Counted from the first letter of the stretch, positions 33,206 through 42,743 are shown. The stretch is 64,000 nt of DNA from Polaribacter cellanae (GCF_017569185.1 NZ_CP071869.1:1850001-1914000); one strand, 5' to 3'. Numbers and translations are program-made. Notes: generated from the letters alone by a model not told the origin.

Positions 33206-33490
33206 TTAAGAATCGAGCTTGTGCTGAACACGATTGGCGTCCATCACTTTTTGAATTTCCTCTGTATCATAGTAAATAATACCGCCCACTTTGGTATATG
33301 GTAAGGTGCCATTGATACGAAGATTTTGAAGGGTGCCAGGGCTCACTTGAAGCAAGTCCATAACCTCTGAAGATTTGAGGTATTTCTTTAGTTTTCCTTT
33401 GGCTTGCTTTGATAAAAGGCTTTTGATGTCATCGAGTAATTCCATTTTGAATTCCCGAAGGTCGTCTGTGGTAATAATACTTGTCGGCAT
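33206..33490 (-). CDS. MerR/excisionase-type HTH DNA-binding protein
   Basis: 94 aa with a C-terminal helix-turn-helix-17 domain (about 41-90: LKSSEVMDLLQVSPGTLQNLRINGTLPYTKVGGIIYYDTEEIQKVM). These proteins act as excision factors or regulators on Bacteroidota ICEs. It is the first gene of the HTH-rep-DnaC operon; the palindromes in the region upstream (33608-33759) are plausible binding sites. Confidence 0.85.
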   Translation of the reverse strand: MPTSIITTDDLREFKMELLDDIKSLLSKQAKGKLKKYLKSSEVMDLLQVSPGTLQNLRINGTLPYTKVGGIIYYDTEEIQKVMDANRVQHKLDS

Positions 33491-33607
33491 AATAGAACGG
33501 TTTTAAAGAAAAGGGCTATCTGGAATTTTAAGTTTTTAATTGATAGCCCTTAACCTGATTTGACTTTCGTTCTACAAATTTGAGGGGTATTATCGGATTT
33601 TATTCAC

Positions 33608-33637
33608 AAGTTGCACCCAAGTTGGGTGATTTTTTTG
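33608..33637. repeat. Palindrome copy 1 upstream of the replication operon
   Basis: CACCCAA/TTGGGTG around one G (33614-33628), preceded by AAGTTG. The motif AAGTTGYACCCAASTTGGG recurs at 33735-33754. A T-run follows on the plus strand, so it could also serve as a terminator. Confidence 0.55.
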
Positions 33638-33725
33638 TTTCATTTTCAATAGTTTAAAATAGTTTTAATTAGAGGTTGCTTTATAATTTCCCTACACTAA
33701 ATTATTTCACCTAAAATTGATTTTA

Positions 33726-33759
33726 TTTTTCCCCAAGTTGTACCCAACTTGGGGAAAAA
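33726..33759. repeat. 15-bp perfect palindrome, copy 2
   Basis: TTTTTCCCCAAGTTG (33726-33740) and CAACTTGGGGAAAAA (33745-33759) pair perfectly around TACC. It shares AAGTTG, ACCCAA and TTGGG with copy 1, 126 bp away. It sits between rteC (ends 33786) and the HTH/rep operon, so it may be an operator, an initiator-binding site, or a bidirectional terminator. Confidence 0.65.
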
Positions 33760-33785
33760 TTTAACAGTTTTTGAAACTAAAAGCG

Positions 33786-34637
33786 TTAACCGTCCGTTTC
33801 TTCCATTCTTCTTAAAAGATTTGTTTTCAATCTATCGATAAACTTTGTCTGGTCGATTTTCCGCTCTCTTATTTCGAGGAAAGTTCTGTAAACATTGCCA
33901 AGATTAAGTTCAAAAATGTATTCACAAGCAGAAGCCATCTCCTTAATTCCTGCAGTACCACTTTTTATAGCTCCCGAAGCCTGTAAAGCATATATCAATT
34001 CAATTAGGTCTGTTTTTGAGGCTGTCCAACTAAGTCGTTCATCATTGGGTAATAGGTTAACTTTTTTTGATTTACCTAGAGATAGTTTTCTGAGTCGGAT
34101 TAGTTCAATAGAGTATTGGTTTATTAAGAGGTCATAAGCAATAATTTTGGCTACGGAATTGTCGTGGCTAGTAGAAAATTCAGCATCGGTATAAAAGTGT
34201 GATGTGTCAGAAACCAAACCAATATTGTCCTTGCCTCTTAAAAAATAGAATTCATCTAAAACGGTAGCATTTTCTCTATAGTACTTAACAAAATCAAGAT
34301 TACGTAGATTCTTTTTTTGAAGCTTTTTTATTTTAGAATCTATAAATTTACGTTGAATTTTTATACTTCCTTCAGGTTTTTGAATAAGGTAATGATACCA
34401 TTTTGCGTAGAATTTTAATCGAGCATAAATGCAGGGTTTTTGTTCTTTAAAGAATTTGATTTCCTGTGCTTGATTCTCAAACTTATTTTCCCTTAGGCAT
34501 ACGCGTAGTTTTTGAAGGCATTTTCGCGAAATTGAGATTCCTTTCTCAACATTATTGAAATCATTAACGTTTGCTCTCTCAACCTCCAAAATGTCACTTC
34601 TGTACGAATTTAATATGTCGGTTATTAAATGTTGCAA
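33786..34637 (-). CDS. rteC: RteC-like regulator of ICE excision
   Basis: 283 aa with the RteC domain: LDEFYFLRGKDNIGLV in the centre and the C-terminal SWTASKTDLIELIYALQASGAIKSGT...IKEMA pattern, then NVYRTFLEIRERK. In CTnDOT, RteC activates excision genes. Here it lies just upstream of the palindromes and the HTH/rep operon, which it probably controls. It stands alone with its own promoter region (34638-34760). Confidence 0.85.
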   Translation of the reverse strand: MQHLITDILNSYRSDILEVERANVNDFNNVEKGISISRKCLQKLRVCLRENKFENQAQEIKFFKEQKPCIYARLKFYAKWYHYLIQKPEGSIKIQRKFIDSKIKKLQKKNLRNLDFVKYYRENATVLDEFYFLRGKDNIGLVSDTSHFYTDAEFSTSHDNSVAKIIAYDLLINQYSIELIRLRKLSLGKSKKVNLLPNDERLSWTASKTDLIELIYALQASGAIKSGTAGIKEMASACEYIFELNLGNVYRTFLEIRERKIDQTKFIDRLKTNLLRRMEETDG

Positions 34638-34760
34638 TTCTATTTAATATTTTATTATACACCTCTATATTCAAGTCTCTTGTTTTTGCTTTTTAATAAA
34701 ATTTAAGCTCAGTTATTATGGTCTTACGACTGTTCATATTTAATTCACGGGACAAAATTT

Positions 34761-35480
34761 TCATTCTGAAGTCAATTCCTTGACCAATTCTCCGCTTTGA
34801 TTTAAAATTTGAAATCTGGGCTCATTGTTTTTATCGATGTAAATTTTAATCCGTGGATTGCCCAATTCATCTTTTATAAACACACCAACTTCCTCGTCAT
34901 AATTCTTGCCTGTAAATAGTCTTTGTGCTGAAATTGGTTTGCCGCCGTTCATTCGTTGTAAAGTATCGATTATGGACTTCCTAGGAACTCCTTGTTTTTT
35001 TAATGAATCAAGAGTGGTTATTAGGTGAGGGAGTGTATAGGTGTGCGACCGATCCCATACATTTAAACCATATTGTTGTTTGCCCTCTGCGTTTCGTTGA
35101 TACTGTATCTGTACTACCTGGTCATTTTTATATTGATCAAGTGATAAGGCCATACCAGCTCCTTCTTTTTCGTTCCCGTAATAGATTAATCCTCCAACTT
35201 CATCTTGTTCTTCATTAAAGAAGATAACCCCAGGAGGTCTCACACGTTCTTCTAATACCTCACCATCAAACATTCCCGGATGTTGCTTTTTTGAATTGCT
35301 TATAACCATAACCAATGTACCGTCAGGTTCCACCACATTTATTCGTTCCACAGTAATCTCTTTGAATTCATTAGAAGTTACATCGGAGGTAAATCCAGAT
35401 AAAATGATGTAACCCAAAATAAAGGTCAATGATATTGCGTAGAGTTTTAGGATGAAACTATTAGTAGGCATACTTGTCAT
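34761..35480 (-). CDS. Membrane-anchored hypothetical protein
   Basis: 239 aa. A single N-terminal hydrophobic segment (about 9-29) anchors a soluble, extracytoplasmic domain. The repeated pattern ITVERINVVEPDGTLVMVIS, EVGGLIYYGNE, and VFIKDELGNPRIKIYIDKNNEPRFQI suggests beta-strand repeats. I do not recognise a known function. It is cargo at the right part of the ICE. Confidence 0.6.
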   Translation of the reverse strand: MTSMPTNSFILKLYAISLTFILGYIILSGFTSDVTSNEFKEITVERINVVEPDGTLVMVISNSKKQHPGMFDGEVLEERVRPPGVIFFNEEQDEVGGLIYYGNEKEGAGMALSLDQYKNDQVVQIQYQRNAEGKQQYGLNVWDRSHTYTLPHLITTLDSLKKQGVPRKSIIDTLQRMNGGKPISAQRLFTGKNYDEEVGVFIKDELGNPRIKIYIDKNNEPRFQILNQSGELVKELTSE

Positions 35481-35620
35481 TTAAAATTATAGTTGAATAA
35501 ATTTTTGTTTACCGATGAAACTATCTGACTATTATTTGTAATCATTTATTATGTGTTTTTGTCCACAGTTTAAGAATCAATGTTGTATGTATTAACTAAT
35601 AATTAAGTTCATTACTTTTA

Positions 35621-35827
35621 TTAATCACCTAACCATTCGATTTTATGTTCTGTTAAAACACTTATTACTAAGGATATATCGATGTAGTTATTTTCTAATC
35701 TTAGAATATTGTCACAATCTTCCAAATCAAAGTTTATTTTGTAATCGGGAAATAAATTCTCTAATTTCCTTTTGACCTTTTTCGCTTCTTTTTCCGTTGA
35801 TATGTCTGTTTTAAAAATTTCAACCAT
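35621..35827 (-). CDS. Small HMA-like protein
   Basis: 68 aa. VEIFKTDISTEKEAKKVKRKLENLFPDYKINFDLEDCDNILRLE has the beta-alpha-beta look of heavy-metal-associated-like domains, but the CxxC metal motif is absent. Its role is unknown. It is upstream of the epoxide hydrolase on the other side of nothing but AT-rich spacer; co-transcription with it is unlikely because it is downstream. Confidence 0.5.
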   Translation of the reverse strand: MVEIFKTDISTEKEAKKVKRKLENLFPDYKINFDLEDCDNILRLENNYIDISLVISVLTEHKIEWLGD

Positions 35828-35888
35828 ATTTGTATCAAAGCTCGTTCACTAAAGGGTTTAGAGAAATCTGATTAATTTAATAATGTGA

Positions 35889-37034
35889 TTACTTTGAGTC
35901 CGAAAAGAACGATGTAATTTCTTTTGTCCAGAACTCTGGAACTTCCATTGCTGCAAAATGGCCACCTTTGGATGGATAACTTAATTTTTTCAAATTTACT
36001 TTTCTTTCCATCCATTCTTTAGGAACTGGCGCTTCCCCAGGAAAGCCAGAAACACCAGTTGGAACTTCAACATATTCAGAAGATTTTAAGCCTCCTGAAT
36101 AACTTGCCATTGCAACGTTCTTGTAAGTTCTTATAGAACTATTTATGGTCTCTGTAACCCAATAAATCATTATATTGGTCAACAGTTCATTTTTGGTAAA
36201 ACAATTCTCAATGTTTCCATTATTATCGCTCCAAGAATTGAATTTTTCTATAATCCAAGCTGCCAAGCCCACCGGTGAATCATTAAGCCCATAAGCTAAT
36301 GTTTGCGGCTTTGTGGATTGAACCATATTAAATGCTCCTTCTGTGTAAAACCATTGTTGAATATGTTGTCCAAACTTTTGTTCTGCTTCTGACATTTGTG
36401 ACCAGTCCTCACTACCGTTCGGGTAGCCAACATCAGTAAGATGGATGGCCTTTACCGCATCGGGAAATTGATTTGCAAGCGACTTTGTGATATTTGCTCC
36501 CATATCCCCTCCAGCGGCAAAATATTCTTTATATCCTAAAATATCTGTCATTAGGGAGTTCCATATTTTAGCCGTTCGGTCATCATCCAAAGCAGTTTTA
36601 TCCGAAAACCCAAACCCTGGAATGGATGGAATGATAACATCGAAGCTAAAGTCAGATGGATTGTTGCTTTCTTTGGATTCTGTCAACATAGGGATTGCTT
36701 TGTAGAATCTATAAAAGCTATCTGGCCATCCGTGTGTCAAAATAAGGGGTTTTGAGTTTTTCCCTTTCCCTTTTATGTAAACAAAATGAATTCCAACTCC
36801 ATCAACAGTCTCTTTAAACTGAGGGTATTGGTTAAGGTGTTTTTCATTGGCTCTCCAATCATATTGGTTCTGCCAGAAGTGTACCAGTTCCTTTAAGTAT
36901 TCAAGGTTGGTTCCATAGCTCCAATTTGCATTTTCAGGTTCATCGGGCCATCTGGTCAATGATAGTCTGGTCTGTAAATCATTCAGGACTTTATCGGAAA
37001 TTTGGATTTTGAAAGGTGTAAGGTTTGATTTCAT
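35889..37034 (-). CDS. Epoxide hydrolase (alpha/beta-hydrolase with EHN domain)
   Basis: 381 aa. The N-terminal epoxide hydrolase domain (PFKIQISDKVLNDLQTRLSLTRWPDEP) is followed by the hydrolase core with oxyanion motif THGWPDSFYRF, nucleophile region AAGGDMGANITKSLA (nucleophile Asp) and a terminal GGHFAAMEVPEFW with the catalytic His. This is the microsomal-type architecture that opens epoxides to diols. It is near an AlkZ-like glycosylase, which may form a resistance pair against epoxide-type alkylators (inference). Confidence 0.87.
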   Translation of the reverse strand: MKSNLTPFKIQISDKVLNDLQTRLSLTRWPDEPENANWSYGTNLEYLKELVHFWQNQYDWRANEKHLNQYPQFKETVDGVGIHFVYIKGKGKNSKPLILTHGWPDSFYRFYKAIPMLTESKESNNPSDFSFDVIIPSIPGFGFSDKTALDDDRTAKIWNSLMTDILGYKEYFAAGGDMGANITKSLANQFPDAVKAIHLTDVGYPNGSEDWSQMSEAEQKFGQHIQQWFYTEGAFNMVQSTKPQTLAYGLNDSPVGLAAWIIEKFNSWSDNNGNIENCFTKNELLTNIMIYWVTETINSSIRTYKNVAMASYSGGLKSSEYVEVPTGVSGFPGEAPVPKEWMERKVNLKKLSYPSKGGHFAAMEVPEFWTKEITSFFSDSK

Positions 37035-37170
37035 TTTTGGAATTGTTTATTATTAAAGTATAGTTCAAATATGCACATATCTGAAATTCTATTCTAGGGC
37101 AACAATTCTGTATAAATGGTACTTTTTTCCGTTTGTGTGATAGTTGAGTTGCGAGACGCTTTACTGAAGA

Positions 37171-38226
37171 TTAATGATTGATAAAGTAAGAATATCTATC
37201 TTCAATTTCTTTTATTAAGGGAAGGTTCAATTTATTTTTAGAACCGAAATAATCAATTATTATTTCTTTATTTTTTATACTTTTTCTCCATATTCCTATA
37301 ACTTTTCCATTAGCAATCAATGTTGGCTTGAAAATTCCGTTGCGGGTAAAAATTTTTCCTTTGTCCTCATTTTCCACCATCAATGACCTGTCTTTATAAC
37401 TGATTAAATATTCATCAAAAGCAGGCAACAAATGGATAGTTTCTCTTTTTACAATATGCTTATGAAGCAAGCTTCTATTGAACCAATATTTTTGAGCTTC
37501 TAAATAAACGAAAGTTAGCTCTTTACTCAACTCAATGCCCTTTCTTGCATCTTTAATTGTCAATCCGGACCACCACGCAAAATCATACACAGTAGCAGGA
37601 CCTCGACTATTAAAATAGATTTGAGCCAAAGTCATCAAAGACTCGTCTCTAGACAAAGATTTGGTTTTTGGCACAATCTCATCCAAAAGACCATATAGCA
37701 TTTCCTTTCCTTTATTACCGGCACTACAGATAAGCCCATCTAATTCGGCATCCATTAATAAAAAACCTAGTCTTTCATCATCACAATTGATATGGTCTTT
37801 CTCAAAATTCTTTTTTAATTCAGAGCGAGTTTGGAACCGTTTTCCACACAGAGCTCTTTGAATTGATTTCTTACTTCTTTTCAATATTCCGTAATCTATT
37901 CCCAATCTTTGATGATGGTTTTTGTTTCCAGCTTTTATTCTAACAGCAGTCAAAGCCAACATCCATCGAATATCTTGGGGTGCAACAAAATGCCAAGTAG
38001 GTCTTAATATGTGTGTTCTTAGGATTTTGTTAGAATTAAAATCTTCTTCAATTTTTAAATTGGTAGCGTTAACCAGCCTAGAACCTATGGCCCATTTTGC
38101 CATTGTGTAGTTTTGAGCCTGTATGGCCCCGAAATACCGCACAATTTCTTGTGTACTTTGCCCTTTGTTATTGGGGCACAACAAATGGTTTTTGAATCGA
38201 TATTCTAGTAATTCTTGCTGTGTCAT
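37171..38226 (-). CDS. AlkZ-like winged-helix DNA glycosylase (HTH_42/DUF1006)
   Basis: 351 aa. The family signature GAIQAQNYTMAKWAIGSRL includes a Gln-x-Gln motif (Gln36, Gln38), as in AlkZ-type glycosylases that unhook alkylated bases or crosslinks; LRTHILRPTWHFVAPQDIRWML follows. Three winged-helix units are expected. The family is often found beside resistance genes. It is next to the epoxide hydrolase gene on the same strand with a 136-bp gap. Confidence 0.82.
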   Translation of the reverse strand: MTQQELLEYRFKNHLLCPNNKGQSTQEIVRYFGAIQAQNYTMAKWAIGSRLVNATNLKIEEDFNSNKILRTHILRPTWHFVAPQDIRWMLALTAVRIKAGNKNHHQRLGIDYGILKRSKKSIQRALCGKRFQTRSELKKNFEKDHINCDDERLGFLLMDAELDGLICSAGNKGKEMLYGLLDEIVPKTKSLSRDESLMTLAQIYFNSRGPATVYDFAWWSGLTIKDARKGIELSKELTFVYLEAQKYWFNRSLLHKHIVKRETIHLLPAFDEYLISYKDRSLMVENEDKGKIFTRNGIFKPTLIANGKVIGIWRKSIKNKEIIIDYFGSKNKLNLPLIKEIEDRYSYFINH

Positions 38227-38342
38227 TCTTTTATACGTAATTCATTCAACCGTATATTAAGTGCTATGCTTTACTATTTTCTTAGGATTCTATTATTTCT
38301 CACTTACTTGAGTAAATTGTTTGCATTTTCTTTAATTCTTTG

Positions 38343-39329
38343 CTACATACAGGCTTTTTCCAGCTTCACCATCTGCATCCTTTCATTTTCAGATAATTTT
38401 GATAAAATGTTGGACGCTTCATTCACATATTTAATGTTCTTTGTTGTTCCTGCCTGATAAAATAAGTCTGAAACAGTTTTCCATTGTTCTGCAATTTTTG
38501 AATATTCCAGATAGGCCTCTTCAATTTCAGCTGATTTCAATAATTCGGCACTTTCTTTTAAGAAATCCCGATACAGATTTCTGAATAATGAACCTCCAGT
38601 TCCAGCGTTTTCCATTAGGCTTGCAGACATTTGAAATTCATCCTTCACATTATTACTGTTTTGAAACCATTTTTTGATTTCCGAACTTGTTTTCAGAATT
38701 CCTTTGTAACCGATATTTTTGATTGGTGGATTGAGAAATTCAGTAGCATTATTTTTTATCGCTTGTTTTACGGCTTTTTTCAAGTCGGTCATCGGCTCTT
38801 TTTTTTGAATTGTATAGCTTCTGTTTTTTGAGGACATTGGGCCTTTTTCATTTCTCGCCAATTGAAGGCTTTTTAAAGTCGTTTTGACTTTTCCGCCTTG
38901 TTGGTTAGTGTCAATCAAATAGGCAAATTCTTTATCATAGCCGTAAAACGCAACATAATGACCTGCAAAATGAAATTTGCTTGTGAAATATTCTAAATGG
39001 TAACAGTCCAATTTTAGTCCGACCGTATTGCCTTGGTCGATATGTTTTTTAACATTTTCCCAGGCTTTCGTTTTCGAGGAAGTTTCTTCAACCTCCAAAT
39101 GTAGGTTTAAGTTCTTGCAGATATTTTCTGTCACTAGATCCGTTTTAATACGACCGCCAATAAAGGGAAAATCCAACGTTTTCATATTCCAAAAGATAAA
39201 TCCAAGACCTTCGCCCAATCCAAAAAGCATAGGTTCGGAAAACTCTATTCCCATTTGCTTTAATAGCGTTCCGGTTGCGGTTGTCTCGCAATGTTGCCCT
39301 TTAAAATGGTTAAAATCCTCAACTTTCAT
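38343..39329 (-). CDS. BtrH-like/DUF4872 cysteine-peptidase-fold protein
   Basis: 328 aa from MKVEDFNHFKGQHC (39329); the upstream in-frame Met would overlap the protease gene. The N-terminal half is BtrH-like (Cys in GQHCETTATG, His in GHYVAFYGYD, then LIDTNQQGG), a papain or C39-like fold found in acyltransferase/peptide-processing proteins. The C-terminal half matches DUF4872 (helical). It follows the aspartyl-protease-like lipoprotein gene by about 34 bp and is probably co-expressed. Substrate unknown. Confidence 0.75.
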   Translation of the reverse strand: MKVEDFNHFKGQHCETTATGTLLKQMGIEFSEPMLFGLGEGLGFIFWNMKTLDFPFIGGRIKTDLVTENICKNLNLHLEVEETSSKTKAWENVKKHIDQGNTVGLKLDCYHLEYFTSKFHFAGHYVAFYGYDKEFAYLIDTNQQGGKVKTTLKSLQLARNEKGPMSSKNRSYTIQKKEPMTDLKKAVKQAIKNNATEFLNPPIKNIGYKGILKTSSEIKKWFQNSNNVKDEFQMSASLMENAGTGGSLFRNLYRDFLKESAELLKSAEIEEAYLEYSKIAEQWKTVSDLFYQAGTTKNIKYVNEASNILSKLSENERMQMVKLEKACM

Positions 39330-39363
39330 CCTTGTTTTGATATTTTTTTTAGCAATTGCATAA

Positions 39364-40623
39364 CTAATTTTTAAGTAGTAGATAATTATGTTCAAAACTT
39401 ATAGTCACACTTTCATAATTTTTAAGTAAATCTTGACCAATATTCCCATAAAATTCTTTTCCTAGTATGTGGTCATTTTCTATATCTACTTCGACATTAT
39501 TAAACTTTACATCCTTATTATCCAACTTCAATATGATGTTTCCCAACACAATTGCTTTGTATTCTCTACTTCCGCCTGCGCTCTCTAGCTTCCTATTTTC
39601 TGATTTTGCATTTCTAAAGGTGGTTTTAAATGTCTCATAAAATTGCTTTGAAAATTGTGATTGTTGAGCACCTGTATCTAAAATAAAAGGAAGTGTTTTT
39701 TGTTGGTAATTCATTAGAATAATAGGGTGTAGTGATTCTACGAATAGGTTTTTTCTAAGTTCACTTTTATATTCCACTCCTTTTGAAACTACAAGTTTAT
39801 CAGAAAAAATCTCAATAGTGCCAAGTTCTTTTGCAATGGGAAATCCTATAATGCCGTTTATTTTGTACGCACCATTCGCAAATGTGAGGGCTTCATTTTT
39901 AAAAACCAGAAAAGGCACATTTTCAATTAGGATTCCATTTATGATTAACTCTTTAGCCAATGCAATTTTAATGTCATTGTCAATGCCGTTAAATCCTTTT
40001 ACTTTTATTCCTAAGTCATCCATAAAAATCATTTCCAATTCTATAGCGACACTTTCCTGAATACTTGAGATACCAGCTCCGGTATCAAAAACAAAATTCA
40101 TTTTTTTTCCGTTTGATTCAATTTCGACATTGGGTAGTTGTGCCAAATCGCGAGTAACAGGTATGCTTGTTCTGTTAAATTGGTGAACTTTTTGAGGTTT
40201 TTGCGCTTTTAAGGTTTTCCATATTTTTGCTGCATTTGCTTCATCATCTACATCCTCAGATTTTATAAATGAGCGGTATTTTGAGGTTAATTCGGTTGCG
40301 GTACTGTAAGCGTTTTGATAATCGAATAGTTTGATATAATTATCATTTCGTAACTTCACTATTTCGTAGGACAAACTATCTGGAATTTGATTTTCTTCTA
40401 ATTGCAAGCTGTCGAGATACTGATTGGATTCTCTAGGTTTGTTGGTCACGTTTGAGAATACAGCTTTATAAAAATAATAAAGCGAAGAGTTTGGGTCGTT
40501 GTTTTCAGATTCTAGACTCTGATACTGTTTCTTTTTAAATAGCAAATGTAACTCTGAATTATGTACTTCGCTATTGCAGCACAATAAGAGCAAAACCGCG
40601 ATACTGAAATAAAATTTATACAT
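39364..40623 (-). CDS. Retropepsin-like aspartyl protease, lipoprotein
   Basis: 419 aa. Lipoprotein signal (MYKFYFSIAVLLLLCCNSE), then a helical segment (about 25-150), then two aspartyl protease lobes each with a catalytic D-T-G-A: FVFDTGAGISS (near 178) and FILDTGAQQSQF (near 316). Two lobes in one chain give a pepsin-like arrangement. It is envelope-anchored and is paired with the BtrH-like gene. Confidence 0.8.
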   Translation of the reverse strand: MYKFYFSIAVLLLLCCNSEVHNSELHLLFKKKQYQSLESENNDPNSSLYYFYKAVFSNVTNKPRESNQYLDSLQLEENQIPDSLSYEIVKLRNDNYIKLFDYQNAYSTATELTSKYRSFIKSEDVDDEANAAKIWKTLKAQKPQKVHQFNRTSIPVTRDLAQLPNVEIESNGKKMNFVFDTGAGISSIQESVAIELEMIFMDDLGIKVKGFNGIDNDIKIALAKELIINGILIENVPFLVFKNEALTFANGAYKINGIIGFPIAKELGTIEIFSDKLVVSKGVEYKSELRKNLFVESLHPIILMNYQQKTLPFILDTGAQQSQFSKQFYETFKTTFRNAKSENRKLESAGGSREYKAIVLGNIILKLDNKDVKFNNVEVDIENDHILGKEFYGNIGQDLLKNYESVTISFEHNYLLLKN

Positions 40624-40694
40624 ATAAATTTTGATTTGATTTTTTTATTATATAATCGGTTTTTGAACCTGAGAATGAATCTAAAAGGTGTTCT

Positions 40695-41117
40695 TTAGTT
40701 GGGTGAATAAGGTTTTAAATTTACAATCATCTGGCTCAATGTTGAAATCGTAGTCTCATAAGCCTCATCATTAATGCCTTTCATTGCTGCAACCTTAATT
40801 TCTTCTTGAATTTTTAAAACTTCGGAATAGGCCATTTTCCCTTTTCGGGTAATTTGATAATCGCTGTTTACTGAAGAGATTAGCCCCTTATTTTCAAAAT
40901 GTTCAATTAAAGTTTTGATTTCATTTTCTTTAGTGAAAAAGCTTAAAAAATCAATGATTGCTGTTTCGGTGGTTCTTTCGTTTTCTTTCAAATAATTTAG
41001 AAATTGCCATTCAAGTCTGTTGAAAGAACCATAGTCTTTTGTGGTTCTTGTTAGGTTTGTAAATACATCATTCGTTATTTTTACCCAAGCTCCAATAGAT
41101 TTTTGTGCTGTGTTCAT
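40695..41117 (-). CDS. MarR-like winged-helix regulator
   Basis: 140 aa of winged-helix type (ITNDVFTNLTRTTKDYGSFNRLEWQFLNYL, TETAIIDFLSFFTKENEIKTLIEHFENKGLISSVNSDYQITRKGKMAY). It follows the FMN reductase gene by 62 bp on the same strand and may regulate the pair. Confidence 0.75.
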   Translation of the reverse strand: MNTAQKSIGAWVKITNDVFTNLTRTTKDYGSFNRLEWQFLNYLKENERTTETAIIDFLSFFTKENEIKTLIEHFENKGLISSVNSDYQITRKGKMAYSEVLKIQEEIKVAAMKGINDEAYETTISTLSQMIVNLKPYSPN

Positions 41118-41178
41118 AGCTCGTTTATTTATTCAGATTAATATTTGTCTACAAAGGTTAATTTTAAGAGTCGGCTTT

Positions 41179-41748
41179 CTATTTCTTTGTTTTCTCCAAA
41201 AGAAGTGTAGCTTCTTTTTTTGTTACAATGGCTTCTGAAAACCACAGGAATTCATCGATGAATTTCTTTGTGTCCTTCGCGACAGAAGAGTTCAAGGAAC
41301 TATAATCGTCGGAAAATGCGTTCTGTATTTCCGGCACCAATAATTTTAAAGGCATAGGGTAAGCGCCCAAACTCAATATTAGTTGCTGTAAATGTGTGGA
41401 TGCATTGATGCCTGCCATCTTACCAGCAGAAGCAGTTGCTACCCCTATTGGTTTTTTATGAAATTCACTCCAGAAATAGTCCAATAAATTTTTTAAAGCA
41501 CCAGAATAACTGCCGTGATACTCAGGCGTCACAAAAATGAGGGCTTTTGCTTTGGATATAACAGAGCCTATATTTTGAACATTCGAAATATCGGTTCCGA
41601 CCTGACCGTAAATAGGTAACGGGGTCAAAGTTAAATCAACAATCTTCGTGTCTTGCCCTAGTTCATTAAGCTTATTTCCTAAAAAATATGCTAGCCTATG
41701 AGATTGTCTCTCTTGGCGCACGCTACCGAGTAGTATGGTTATATTCAT
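41179..41748 (-). CDS. NADPH-dependent FMN reductase-like protein
   Basis: 189 aa from MNITILLGSVRQERQSHRLA (41748), preceded by AAAGGAAC as a possible ribosome-binding site; longer frames (41772, 41817) are less likely. Flavodoxin-fold features: GSVRQERQ phosphate-binding loop, FVTPEYHGSYSGALKNLLDYFW. It reduces FMN or quinones. It lies between AraC and MarR regulators. Confidence 0.85.
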   Translation of the reverse strand: MNITILLGSVRQERQSHRLAYFLGNKLNELGQDTKIVDLTLTPLPIYGQVGTDISNVQNIGSVISKAKALIFVTPEYHGSYSGALKNLLDYFWSEFHKKPIGVATASAGKMAGINASTHLQQLILSLGAYPMPLKLLVPEIQNAFSDDYSSLNSSVAKDTKKFIDEFLWFSEAIVTKKEATLLLEKTKK

Positions 41749-41882
41749 CTGTTCCTTTGTTTTGGCTTGCATTCTTTTAAAAGTATAGCATTGCCTATTA
41801 CAAATACAAAAGAACATTTATTTAAAGAAACTCATTATGTGGTTAATTCCGTAAAAATGGTAACTTTTGCGGTTCTCTAAAA

Positions 41883-42743
41883 TCACAATTTTCTATATGA
41901 AAGTGGGGTCATTCCTTCGTGCTTTTTGAAAGCTTTGGTAAAATAGGAAGCATCATCGTACCCTAGCCAAAAACAAATTTCTTGTACCGTCATACTCGTT
42001 TGGCGCAATAGACTCTTTGCTTCTAAAAAAATATGTTGAAGGATGAGAGACTTTGCAGTATTTCCCGTTTCAGAGAGTAATACTTCACTTAAATATTTTG
42101 GACTTATGTTCAATTTATTTGCGTAAAAGGCTACCTCTTTATTTTCTTGAAAGTAAACAGGGATTAATTTTTTGAAATCAGAGGTCAGCTTTTCTTTTTG
42201 GGACGTATTTCGAAATTGGCTGTCATCAATCCGATGACAGCGTTTTACTAACATTAAAATTGAATAAATAATGCCTGGTACCAAGTCTTCGTTATCACTC
42301 AAATCCTTAAGGGACTGAAATAATACTTTAAAATTTTCAACGTTTTGGCTTGATATATTTATTACGTGATTTCCTCCTGCATTGAAACACGACATCTCTT
42401 TTAAGAATGATGGTTTTAAACCATCTTTAAAAAGTTCTTCTGTAAAATAAATCGTATCGTGGACTGCCTGATATTCTCCCTTCCATTGGCATACTATACC
42501 GGGTCCAATAGTAACTAGACTGCCAGTATCAGTATAATATTTCATGCTGCCAATTTGAAATGGTCTTCTTTTGCCAGAGTATGTGATGCCAATTCCATAC
42601 GCAAAGGTTCTAAATGGAAAGTTTATAGATGCTTGCTTATAAGTGTCTTGATTGGCAAGAAAATAAGGTGTACTCAAAGAATGGGCTCTTAATTCCTTTA
42701 AATGCTCATAAATATTGAATTTATTTAAATTTTGATTTTTCAT
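41883..42743 (-). CDS. AraC-family transcriptional regulator
   Basis: 286 aa. The N-terminal ligand-binding part (about 1-170) is followed by two HTH units ending in SLLRQTSMTVQEICFWLGYDDASYFTKAFKKHEGMTPLSYRKL, a clear AraC signature. It is upstream of the FMN reductase gene and likely controls that cluster. Confidence 0.9.
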   Translation of the reverse strand: MKNQNLNKFNIYEHLKELRAHSLSTPYFLANQDTYKQASINFPFRTFAYGIGITYSGKRRPFQIGSMKYYTDTGSLVTIGPGIVCQWKGEYQAVHDTIYFTEELFKDGLKPSFLKEMSCFNAGGNHVINISSQNVENFKVLFQSLKDLSDNEDLVPGIIYSILMLVKRCHRIDDSQFRNTSQKEKLTSDFKKLIPVYFQENKEVAFYANKLNISPKYLSEVLLSETGNTAKSLILQHIFLEAKSLLRQTSMTVQEICFWLGYDDASYFTKAFKKHEGMTPLSYRKL

